Assembly (NCBI GenBank): GCA_003852805.1
Contig: RDDY01000047.1
Span: forward strand, 1 to 9,885
Origin: Chryseobacterium sp.
GTDB lineage: Bacteria > Bacteroidota > Bacteroidia > Flavobacteriales > Weeksellaceae
Direction of reading: 5' to 3'
DNA: 9,885 nt
The position numbers and the translations under genes are program-made. Within the stretch, counting starts at the first letter, position 1. Each line of letters starts with the position of its first letter. The notes below the pieces were generated by a model that worked only from the letters and a program-made list of their open reading frames with translations, had not been told where the DNA came from and ran no database searches. Shown piece by piece: positions 1-5,773 of the stretch.

Positions 1-312
1 ATACAACACATCAGAGAGAACGATACATTGAGTCTCGACGACCAACCATTAGAACTGCGCTTTGTTCCCGGGCATTCGCCGGGCAGCTTGGCGTTCTACA
101 GCAAGGATGGCGGTTTTGTCATTGCGGGCGACGCTTTGTTTGAAGGAAGCATCGGCCGCACCGATTTGTACAAAGGCGATATGGCGCAACTGCTGAGCAG
201 CATCCGTACGCAGTTGTTTACATTGCCCGACGAAACCAAGGTATACAGCGGCCACGGCAACCCGACGACGATTGGCTTCGAGAAACAGTACAATCCGTTT
301 CTGAAAGATTGA
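1..312 (+). CDS. MBL-fold metallo-hydrolase, C-terminal part (5' end outside window)
   Basis: The reading frame is open from base 1, so only the last 103 codons are present; the TTG at position 28 is internal, not a start. Visible motifs are PGHSPGS (fragment His25), AGDALFEGSIGRTD (Asp44) and SGHG (His85). These match the later metal ligands of the metallo-beta-lactamase fold, in the glyoxalase II-like group (GRTD after the GD motif is typical). The first HxHxDH motif would lie upstream of the window. The family hydrolyses thioesters such as S-lactoylglutathione or related substrates with two metal ions; the substrate here cannot be told. The stop TGA shares its last base with the ATG of the plug gene, so the two genes are probably co-translated. 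Family assignment is firm, exact function is not. Confidence 0.88.
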   Translation: MQHIRENDTLSLDDQPLELRFVPGHSPGSLAFYSKDGGFVIAGDALFEGSIGRTDLYKGDMAQLLSSIRTQLFTLPDETKVYSGHGNPTTIGFEKQYNPFLKD

Positions 313-1529
313 TGAAAATGCGCGTCTTGTTTGGCTTTCTGTTGCTGTCGTCATTATTCACTGCGCAAAACATCCGCAGCGTACAGCTGTTCAACCCCAA
401 GACCAACGACGAAACAGCAGTCATAGCCGCTGGCGAGCAGTTGATTCTAAGCTTTGACGACTTGCAGAATTCCACGCGGAATTATCGCTACACCATTCGC
501 CACCTCGACCGAAATTGGCAGCACGACGATTTGTTCTATACCGAAATTGCCAACGGTCCGATGAACGATTTGATTACCGATTACCGACCGTCGTTCAATA
601 CTTTGCAGTCGTATGTCCATTACCGATTGACCTTCCCGAACGACAAGATTCAACCCAAGATTTCAGGCAATTTTGAACTCGTGGTGTACGAGAGTTCGCC
701 GTCGAAACCCTTGTTCACCAAGCGCTTTTCCATCTATGAAAATGCGGCTGTTGTTGCGGTAAGCGTAGATAGAACCGCCGACGCGCGCCGACCCGATGTG
801 CGCCAACGTGTGCAGGTAAGGGCGCAGGGCGCAGGGGCTGACTTCACACAAAACCTATCTACCTTGTCGCTCAGTGTGATGCAAAACAACAATCCGCAAA
901 TTTTGATTTCAAATATTCGGCCGTCTTCTACCGTGGGAAATAGCGCTGTTTTCCAACAAACGGACATTGCTTTTCCGGGCAATAACGAGTTTTATTATTT
1001 TGATAACAAAAACCTGACGGCACCGATGGACATGGTGGCCCGCATCGACAGTGACGGCGGCGCTTACCACACATGGCTGCATCCTACTTGGGCCTTTCCG
1101 TTGAATTACCAATTCAACCCCGATGTAAACGGCGCTTTCTATTTCCGCCGAAATGATCTGGGGATTGAGCGAAATCCCGATACCGAAGGCGATTATTCGT
1201 GGGTTTATTTTTCGCTGGAATCAGGACCCGTCGATAAAGAGATCTTTGTGCTGGGGCAGTTCAACGACTATACGCCCGACGACGAAAGCAAGATGCATTA
1301 CGACGACGAGCTGAAAATGTATGTCGCGAAAATCTATCTGAAACAAGGCTTCTACAATTATCTGTTGGCCACGCGTGCGCCGGGAAGCGAAAAGCTTGAT
1401 TACGGCGAAATCAACGGCAACTTCTGGCAAACGGAAAACCTTTACCAAGCTTTTCTCTACTACCGTCCGCAGGGCAGGAATTACGATGCATTGTTGGGGT
1501 ACGGCGAATTTAGGACGCCCGTGCGGTAG
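312..1529 (+). CDS. Type IX secretion system plug protein (DUF5103 family)
   Basis: A 405-residue protein with a cleavable signal peptide: Lys/Arg near the start, a hydrophobic stretch at about residues 5-17, and likely cleavage before Gln19. The mature N-terminus (SVQLFNP, then a stretch ending FDDLQ, then YRYTIRHLDRNW) and the C-terminal part (GQFNDY, YVAKIYLKQGFYNYL, YGEINGNFWQTENLY) are typical of the DUF5103/T9SS plug family in Bacteroidota. In the Flavobacterium T9SS translocon the Plug protein binds the outer-membrane channel SprA and seals its periplasmic end when no substrate is passing. This role is known from the family; I infer it here. I prefer ATG 312 over TTG 309 because it gives a clean signal peptide and a one-base TGATG overlap with the upstream hydrolase; a second ATG at 318 is possible. 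No other T9SS gene is nearby, as is common for this scattered system. Confidence 0.88.
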   Translation: MKMRVLFGFLLLSSLFTAQNIRSVQLFNPKTNDETAVIAAGEQLILSFDDLQNSTRNYRYTIRHLDRNWQHDDLFYTEIANGPMNDLITDYRPSFNTLQSYVHYRLTFPNDKIQPKISGNFELVVYESSPSKPLFTKRFSIYENAAVVAVSVDRTADARRPDVRQRVQVRAQGAGADFTQNLSTLSLSVMQNNNPQILISNIRPSSTVGNSAVFQQTDIAFPGNNEFYYFDNKNLTAPMDMVARIDSDGGAYHTWLHPTWAFPLNYQFNPDVNGAFYFRRNDLGIERNPDTEGDYSWVYFSLESGPVDKEIFVLGQFNDYTPDDESKMHYDDELKMYVAKIYLKQGFYNYLLATRAPGSEKLDYGEINGNFWQTENLYQAFLYYRPQGRNYDALLGYGEFRTPVR

Positions 1530-1548
1530 CTCAGTAGAAAATAATCGC

Positions 1549-1556
1549 TAACTTTA
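1549..1556 (+). promoter_or_regulatory. Candidate -7 element (TAACTTTA) before the toxin-antitoxin pair
   Basis: The 45-base gap before the antitoxin gene contains TAACTTTA, a one-mismatch fit to the Bacteroidota -7 consensus TAnnTTTG, 18 bases before the ATG at 1575. That spacing would give a very short leader. No clear TTG-type -33 box is seen at the right distance, so this is a weak call. Confidence 0.4.
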
Positions 1557-1574
1557 ATACAAAATTATCGTCCT

Positions 1575-1811
1575 ATGGAGCCGCAAGTCTTAAGGAAGCA
1601 ACTTACTGTCATCCCGAAAACAGAGAAAGATATAGCGTTGCTCAAAACTTTCTTCGAAGCTTTGGAGCTTAACTATTCCGAATCTGAAACCGAGGAGCAG
1701 TTGACTGAAGTCCAAAAACAGAAGATAAACGCAGGCTTGGAGGATTTCCGTCAGGGCAGAACTCTTAGCAGAGCGGAGGTGAGCCAAAGAGTGCGGCGAG
1801 GTTTGAAATAG
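1575..1811 (+). CDS. Antitoxin of a type II toxin-antitoxin pair
   Basis: A 78-residue, highly charged, mostly helical protein. Residues 1-40 are the variable N-terminal part, expected to bind DNA or dimerise. The C-terminal half has the pattern seen in small Bacteroidota antitoxins that precede RelE/ParE toxins: INAGLEDFRQGR, followed by a Ser-x-x-Glu-Val segment and a basic tail. It would neutralise the toxin encoded directly after it and probably represses its own promoter; both are inferred from family and arrangement. The start ATG 1575 is the only sensible one and follows a promoter-like TAACTTTA. Its last codons overlap the open frame of the toxin by about ten bases, in the order usual for such pairs. 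I do not recognise a named subfamily with certainty. Confidence 0.72.
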   Translation: MEPQVLRKQLTVIPKTEKDIALLKTFFEALELNYSESETEEQLTEVQKQKINAGLEDFRQGRTLSRAEVSQRVRRGLK

Positions 1812-2098
1812 TCTGGTCAACAGATGCCGCTACCGATTACGAGAAAACGGTAGAATATTGGCTGAACCGCAATAAATCTCCGCTATATCCTGAGCGGATA
1901 GTGGATGCCGTGGAACAAAAAGAGGACTTGCTTGCGGCAAATCCTCTTATAGGCACACCCGTCGGGTTTAAGGATACCTACAAGGTGTACTTACTTGAAT
2001 TCTTTGTACTCTTTTATCGTGTAAATCGGAGCGACCGAACGGTAGAGATTTTGGCCTTTTCGGACGGCAGACGCAATCCCGAAGAGTTGTCGTTATAG
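1802..2098 (+). CDS. RelE/ParE-family toxin, start codon not identifiable
   Basis: Frame-2 translation from 1802 gives 98 residues with the full RelE/ParE toxin layout: FEIVWSTDAATDYEKTVEYW (first strand and helix), a helix with AVEQKEDLLAANPLIG, then VYLLEFFVLFYRV and VEILAFSDGRRNPEEL at the C-terminus. Known members inhibit ribosome-bound mRNA or DNA gyrase; which applies here is unknown. The frame is open from 1769 but has no ATG, GTG or TTG until GTG 1901, which would delete the first 33 residues including the first strand and helix. ATA 1808, overlapping the antitoxin stop, is the only near-start. AGG 1799 is one base from ATG, and ATG there would give MFEIVWS. So the toxin may be silenced by start loss, use a rare start, or be made by frame change from the antitoxin. 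It converges on hemH with a six-base gap. Confidence 0.68.
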   Translation, partial: FEIVWSTDAATDYEKTVEYWLNRNKSPLYPERIVDAVEQKEDLLAANPLIGTPVGFKDTYKVYLLEFFVLFYRVNRSDRTVEILAFSDGRRNPEELSL

Positions 2099-2128
2099 CC
2101 TTGTTTATCCAATCAGATAAAACTCTTC
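2081..2128. repeat. Nested inverted repeats at the toxin/hemH convergent junction, possible terminator
   Basis: GAAGAGTT (2081-2088) is perfectly complementary to AACTCTTC (2121-2128). Inside lies a second stem, TTTATC (2104-2109) with GATAAA (2116-2121), loop CAATCA. Together they straddle both stop codons (2096-2098 and 2105-2107). On the plus strand a T-rich stretch follows from about 2132. With only six bases between the converging genes, a folded RNA here could end transcription in one or both directions. The arms lie in coding sequence, so chance is not excluded. Confidence 0.35.
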
Positions 2129-3136
2129 CAGCTTTTCTTCGCACAATGTTTTGACCACCTCTATCCAGCGGTCTTCCGCGTTCAGGCAGGGGATGTAATG
2201 GTACTGCTCGCCGCCGGCGCCCATAAATTCTTCCTTGCCTTCCATGGCTATTTCCTCCAGTGTTTCCAAGCAATCCGACACGAAGGCGGGGCAGACAATC
2301 GCCAGGTTCTTTACACCTTGCTTTGGCAGGTTTTCCAGTGTTTCGTCGGTGTAAGGCTCAATCCATTTGTCCTTGCCGAGTCTCGACTGAAAAGATACCA
2401 CCGTTTTCTCCTTCGGGATTCCGAGTTTTTCAATCACCAGTTCGGTGGTCTTGTAGCACTGATGGCGGTAGCAGAATTTGTGCGACGGATAATCATCCAT
2501 TTGGCAGCACTCGCCGATGCGGCAGGTGTTTGTCGGGTCGGTTTTGTAAAGATGCCGTTCGGGCACGCCGTGGTAAGAAAACTGCAGTGCATCGAACTCG
2601 GTCGGCAGTTTCTCGCGAATGCTCTCCGTCAGACAGTCGATGTAGATATCGCGGTTGTAGAAGGCCTCCACATAATTGATGCGTACCTGCGGGAAGAACT
2701 CCTTTCTCACTTCCTCGGCCTTGTCCACCACCGTTTCGGTCGTGCTCATGGCGTATTGCGGATAGAGCGGGAAAAGCGTAATATCGGTAACGCCTTGGTC
2801 CACCAGTTTTTGGATTCCGGTTTTGATGCTCGGCTCGGCATAGCGCATCCCTATTTCCACGGGAACATCCACACGCTGCTGCAGTTTCTCTTTTATTTGT
2901 TCCGTAATCAGAATCAGGGGCGAGCCTTCATCGGTCCAAATCGTCTTGTAAGCCTCGGCGGACTTTGCCGGCCGTTTGCGCAGAATGATGCCGCGAATCA
3001 GCAGAGAGCGGAAGAACCAGCGGTAGTCTATCACCTTTTCATCCATCAGGAATTCATCCAAATATTCCTTCACATCTTCCACCTCGGTGGACTTTGGCGA
3101 GCCTAAGTTCACCAGCAAGATTCCTTTCTTACCCAT
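2105..3136 (-). CDS. hemH: Ferrochelatase
   Basis: A 343-residue protein, the usual length for bacterial ferrochelatase, which inserts Fe(II) into a porphyrin in the last stage of heme synthesis (protoporphyrin or coproporphyrin route; not decidable here). Signatures in order: ILLVNLGSP at 6-14, LFPLYPQYAMSTTETV at 121-136, QFSYHGVPERH at 185-195 with the metal-site His189, SFQSRLGKDKWIEPYT at 248-263, and CPAFVSDCLETLEEI at 282-296 with the conserved Glu291. Between about 205 and 227 there are five cysteines (205, 210, 211, 222, 227). I chose ATG at 3136 because the family begins directly with GKKGILLVNLGSP; the upstream GTG at 3169 would add eleven unconserved residues. No TAnnTTTG promoter is seen directly upstream, so it may depend on readthrough from nfu or on a promoter I cannot recognise. 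Confidence 0.97.
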   Translation of the reverse strand: MGKKGILLVNLGSPKSTEVEDVKEYLDEFLMDEKVIDYRWFFRSLLIRGIILRKRPAKSAEAYKTIWTDEGSPLILITEQIKEKLQQRVDVPVEIGMRYAEPSIKTGIQKLVDQGVTDITLFPLYPQYAMSTTETVVDKAEEVRKEFFPQVRINYVEAFYNRDIYIDCLTESIREKLPTEFDALQFSYHGVPERHLYKTDPTNTCRIGECCQMDDYPSHKFCYRHQCYKTTELVIEKLGIPKEKTVVSFQSRLGKDKWIEPYTDETLENLPKQGVKNLAIVCPAFVSDCLETLEEIAMEGKEEFMGAGGEQYHYIPCLNAEDRWIEVVKTLCEEKLEEFYLIG

Positions 3137-3143
3137 ATTTTTT

Positions 3144-3234
3144 GTTTGGGCGCCTTTTCCGTCCTCCACTCCCGCTTTTTTGCTCGTCGTTTCCTCCTCG
3201 CAAAAAGAGCTCCGTTCAGGCCGGGGCGCGCTAA
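3144..3234. repeat. Probable dispersed intergenic repeat of the flavobacterial type
   Basis: Non-coding bases before hemH have an architecture I recall from repeats scattered between flavobacterial genes: a GTTTGGGCG start at 3144, a pyrimidine-rich 'tccgtcctccact' segment, a central inverted repeat TTTTTGC (3177-3183) with GCAAAAA (3200-3206), then a GAGCTCCG segment and a GGGGCGCGCTAA end (to 3234). The stem and composition are seen directly; that it is multi-copy is recalled pattern plus inference and cannot be shown from one copy. Function unknown. Confidence 0.42.
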
Positions 3235-3245
3235 TATTGTGTTAA

Positions 3246-3263
3246 GGCGGGCTGACGCCCGCC
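3246..3263 (-). terminator. Strong GC hairpin downstream of nfu, candidate terminator
   Basis: GGCGGGC (3246-3252) and GCCCGCC (3257-3263) form a perfect seven-base-pair stem closed by a four-base loop, TGAC. It lies 42 bases past the nfu stop on the minus strand and before hemH. The sequence that follows on that strand (TTAACACAATATTAG) is A+T-rich but lacks a clear U-run, so it may be a weak terminator, an mRNA 3'-end stabiliser, or a REP-like palindrome belonging to the adjacent repeat. Confidence 0.45.
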
Positions 3264-3304
3264 GCTTTGGTCATTCATCGACACTTACAGCCGACATAGA
3301 TGCG

Positions 3305-4183
3305 TTAGCCGTTTACCGCTTCCACGTTTTCCACCAGTTCGGGAACAAACTGTTTCAGAATGCTTTGGATGCCGTTTTTCAGCGTAGCCGTAGAAGACGG
3401 GCAGCCGCTGCAAGCACCTTGCAACAGCATTTTGGCGGTCTTGGTGTCGGCGTCGTATTCGATCAGTGAGATCTTTCCGCCGTCGTTTTCCACCGCCGGT
3501 GCCACATATTCGTTCAAGATGTCGCTGATTTTCTGCTCGTCGTCACTGTAGTCGCGGTTGATGATTTGTTGCGCCGGTGCCTCGTGTTTCTGCGCGGGCA
3601 GGTTGCTTACGGTTTTCCCCGCTTGCAGATACTCGGCTATCAGAGAGCGTACGGCCATCATCACCTCGTGCCACTGCACGCTGTCGTCCTTGGTAACGGC
3701 CACAAAGTTGTCGTTGATAAAAACTTCGCGCACAAAATCAAACTCATCAAAAATAGCTTTGGCCAACGGAACCTCTTCTGCCGCTTCTTTATTCTTGACC
3801 TCCACAAAGCCGTCGAGGAGCAATCGGTTGGAAACGAACTTTTGCACCGCCGGGTTGGGCGTCATCTCCGCGTAGATCTGATACAGCTCTCTGCGCTTCT
3901 GACGGTAGATTCTGGGGTTGGCCAAAAGTTCGTCGGAGATGATCGCCTTCAGGCTGTCCTGCACATCGCCCCATTCCACGCCGTCTTGTTTGGCCACCGC
4001 AATAAAATTGGCGGTAATAAAAATCTTGTCGACAAACGGATACTTGAACAGTTCTTCGGCAAGGGGTATTTCAGAGATATCGGAGTTGCGGTCCAGTTCC
4101 ACCGCGCCGGGAATCAGTGTATAGTCGGCAACAAATTTTGTCACCTTTGGATTCTCGGTCGGTTCTATTGTGATTGTATGCAT
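3305..4183 (-). CDS. Nfu/NifU-type iron-sulfur cluster carrier with two N-terminal Nfu domains
   Basis: A 292-residue protein. The C-terminal NifU-like domain (about 212-290) carries the cluster-binding pair Cys258 and Cys261 in GACSGCPSS, preceded by EYVAPAVENDGGKISL. Such proteins hold a [4Fe-4S] cluster on this CxxC motif, usually as dimers, and pass it to target enzymes in the cytoplasm. The N-terminal part is an internal duplication: residues 5-85 and 106-186 both follow the plan PTxNPxxxKFV, EIPLA or EVPLA, NFIAVAK or NFVAVTK, and a final helix. These are Nfu_N domains, thought to take part in partner choice. The start at 4183 is favoured over ATG 4204 because the former begins with the family-like MHTITIEPTENP and because the likely transcription start falls near 4200. 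It is divergent from the carbonic anhydrase gene and upstream of hemH on the same strand. Confidence 0.93.
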   Translation of the reverse strand: MHTITIEPTENPKVTKFVADYTLIPGAVELDRNSDISEIPLAEELFKYPFVDKIFITANFIAVAKQDGVEWGDVQDSLKAIISDELLANPRIYRQKRRELYQIYAEMTPNPAVQKFVSNRLLLDGFVEVKNKEAAEEVPLAKAIFDEFDFVREVFINDNFVAVTKDDSVQWHEVMMAVRSLIAEYLQAGKTVSNLPAQKHEAPAQQIINRDYSDDEQKISDILNEYVAPAVENDGGKISLIEYDADTKTAKMLLQGACSGCPSSTATLKNGIQSILKQFVPELVENVEAVNG

Positions 4184-4205
4184 GATTCTATAGATATAGT
4201 CCATG

Positions 4206-4213
4206 CAAAAATA
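4206..4213 (-). promoter_or_regulatory. Promoter -7 element for nfu (TATTTTTG)
   Basis: Read on the minus strand, these bases are TATTTTTG, an exact match to the Bacteroidota sigma-A -7 consensus TAnnTTTG, 22 bases before the preferred nfu start at 4183. The -33 region is T-rich but has no clean TTG. The position implies a transcript start near 4200, which would leave the upstream ATG 4204 untranscribed and supports the shorter nfu product. Confidence 0.55.
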
Positions 4214-4258
4214 TCGTAATTTGGCGGGAAATAAAACTTTAACGGAAAGACTTAGGCT

Positions 4259-4777
4259 ATGGCACTGATACGCGAACTAAATGGAAAGACGCCGCAGATA
4301 GGAGACGACACCTTTTTGGCAGAAACGGCTACGGTGATAGGTGATGTGCAGATGGGCGCGCAGTGCAGTATTTGGTACAATGCGGTCCTGCGCGGCGATG
4401 TCAACTATATCAAAATGGGCAATAAGGTGAACATCCAAGACAATGTGATGGTCCATTGCACCTACCTGAAAAGCCCCACCAACATAGGCAACAATGTTTC
4501 CATCGGTCACAATGCCATCATCCACGGCTGTACCATCCAAGACAATGTGCTCATAGGAATGGGCGCCATTGTGATGGACGATTGCGTGGTAGAGAGCAAT
4601 GCCATAGTGGCGGCGGGCGCGGTGGTTACGCAAGGTACGCACATCAAAGCGGGCGAGCTTTGGGCAGGTGTGCCCGCCAAGCGCATCCGCGAGGTTTCCA
4701 TGGAATTGATTGAAGGCGAAATCAACCGCATAGCAAACAACTATGTGAAATATTCCTCTTGGTATAAGGAGGATTAG
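4259..4777 (+). CDS. Gamma-class carbonic anhydrase-like left-handed beta-helix protein
   Basis: A 172-residue protein made of hexapeptide repeats (IGDVQMG, IGNNVS, IGHNAIIHG, IQDNVLIG, IVAAGAVV), giving the left-handed beta-helix of the gamma-carbonic anhydrase/YrdA/PaaY group. The three metal-ligand histidines are present: His66 in MVHCT, His84 and His89 in IGHNAIIHG. The conserved Arg45-Gly-Asp47 is there too, and the C-terminal part after GVPAKRIREV is the usual capping helix. The family's reaction is reversible hydration of CO2, but many short bacterial members of the YrdA type show little or no such activity, so 'metal-binding gamma-CA family protein' is the safe name. The start ATG 4259 fits the family's conserved N-terminus. 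It is divergent from nfu with a 75-base shared upstream region; no exact TAnnTTTG is seen for this strand. Confidence 0.93.
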   Translation: MALIRELNGKTPQIGDDTFLAETATVIGDVQMGAQCSIWYNAVLRGDVNYIKMGNKVNIQDNVMVHCTYLKSPTNIGNNVSIGHNAIIHGCTIQDNVLIGMGAIVMDDCVVESNAIVAAGAVVTQGTHIKAGELWAGVPAKRIREVSMELIEGEINRIANNYVKYSSWYKED

Positions 4778-4814
4778 GGCCTCTGCTGCAGGAAATGGAA
4801 TGCTTTTGGAATGG

Positions 4815-4829
4815 AAGTTTGTTAAACTT
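4815..4829 (+). promoter_or_regulatory. Perfect dyad just before the BrkB-family gene, possible operator or leader hairpin
   Basis: AAGTTT GTT AAACTT is a perfect inverted repeat with six-base arms and a three-base centre, ending five bases before the ATG at 4835. Pairing can extend two bases outward through one G-T pair. It could be a repressor operator or a start-blocking RNA hairpin; A+T-rich sequence also makes chance possible. TTTTGG at 4804 might serve as a -33 box, but no good -7 element is seen. Confidence 0.3.
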
Positions 4830-4834
4830 TCTCC

Positions 4835-5773
4835 ATGAAGAAACTTTCCGAACTCGGGTCCTTATTCAAACAAACCTTTAAAGAGTGGAGCGACTCCGAC
4901 GCGAGCGACAACAGCGCAAGCTTGGCCTACAGCGCCATATTTTCCATGCCGGGTCTTTTGATAATCATCATTTGGGCAGCCGGACATTTCTTTGGTGAAG
5001 AGGCTATTCAAGGTGAAATCACTCACAAGTTGGCCGGCGTGATGGGCGAGGACGTAGCCCGCACGGTGCAGCGCGTGGTGGCTGCGGCGTTCATTGATAA
5101 GCAAAATTTTTGGATGAAGGCTGTGGGTGTTGCCTCTCTTGTATTTGGTGCCACCAATTTGTTTTTTCAATTGCAAAAATTCTTGAACCGGATGTGGGGC
5201 GTGAAATCCGAACCGAAGAAGGCATTGCAAAAATTCGTTGTGGACCGCATCACTTCGTTGGGGATGATCTTGGTCATTGCGTTTCTGTTGCTGATAACGC
5301 TCATACTTACTTCCATCATCGGTCTTCTGAACGATTGGATTACCGCGCATTTGGGTTTTGAGACTTACCAACTGGTCAACCTGATGAACATCCTTATCAG
5401 TTTTGCGATTGTGACATTGCTGTTTGCGCTTATGTTCAAGGTTTTGCCCGATGTCAAAATACAGTGGCGCTCGCTATGGGTAGGAGCCATCGTCACATCG
5501 ATATTGTTCAGCTTGGGTAAATATCTGCTCGGTCTCTATTTCAAATATTCCGACCCCGGTTCTGCATTTGGCGCGGCAGGTACTTTGGTGCTGCTGATGC
5601 TTTGGATCAACTATACCTGTCAGTTGATCTTTTTCGGTGCCGCCTTTACCAAGGTCTATGCTGTTCATTTCCACCACGAGTTCAAGCCGTCCAGCCACGC
5701 GGAATGGGCCGATCCCAAACAGAAAACCGTTGTAGATCCAAAATTAAAAGACAATCACTCCACATTGATTTGA
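4835..5773 (+). CDS. YihY/virulence factor BrkB family membrane protein
   Basis: A 312-residue inner-membrane protein with about six transmembrane segments (roughly 31-50, 94-112, 140-163, 186-210, 214-234 and 244-270) and hydrophilic ends. Family marks are SDNSASLAYSAIFSMPGLL near the N-terminus, the FGATNLFFQLQKFLNRMWGV segment in the middle, and GSAFGAAGTLVLLMLWINY before the last helix. The family was once labelled ribonuclease BN by mistake and BrkB was linked to serum resistance in Bordetella; its true molecular role, possibly transport, is not settled. The tail after residue 280 is charged and cytoplasmic or periplasmic. It lies 57 bases after the carbonic anhydrase-like gene, so co-transcription is possible. 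Its last 19 bases overlap the end of the opposite-strand lipoprotein gene. Confidence 0.93.
   Translation: MKKLSELGSLFKQTFKEWSDSDASDNSASLAYSAIFSMPGLLIIIIWAAGHFFGEEAIQGEITHKLAGVMGEDVARTVQRVVAAAFIDKQNFWMKAVGVASLVFGATNLFFQLQKFLNRMWGVKSEPKKALQKFVVDRITSLGMILVIAFLLLITLILTSIIGLLNDWITAHLGFETYQLVNLMNILISFAIVTLLFALMFKVLPDVKIQWRSLWVGAIVTSILFSLGKYLLGLYFKYSDPGSAFGAAGTLVLLMLWINYTCQLIFFGAAFTKVYAVHFHHEFKPSSHAEWADPKQKTVVDPKLKDNHSTLI

Noticed and set aside
1575..2098. Larger defence island or mobile element around the toxin-antitoxin pair
   Set aside because: The flanking genes are housekeeping or secretion genes, and I see no integrase, transposase, direct repeat or tRNA gene.
2198..3106. A 302-codon open frame on the plus strand opposite hemH
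   Set aside because: It lies wholly antisense to a clearly recognisable ferrochelatase, and its translation shows no family motif; such long frames are expected opposite a gene with biased codon use.
3137..3169. GTG start at 3169 for hemH
   Set aside because: It adds eleven residues (including GKGAQTKN) with no family similarity, whereas ATG 3136 begins at the conserved N-terminus.
3246..3263. CRISPR-like repeat unit
   Set aside because: Only one copy of the palindrome is present, and there is no array of repeats and spacers anywhere in the window.
3566..4219. A 217-codon open frame on the plus strand opposite nfu
   Set aside because: Antisense shadow of a well-supported gene; the His- and Phe-rich translation has no recognisable domain.
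5753..5770. AATCA/TGATT stem at the BrkB/lipoprotein tail-to-tail overlap as a terminator
   Set aside because: Only five base pairs with an eight-base loop and no U-run; too weak to call.
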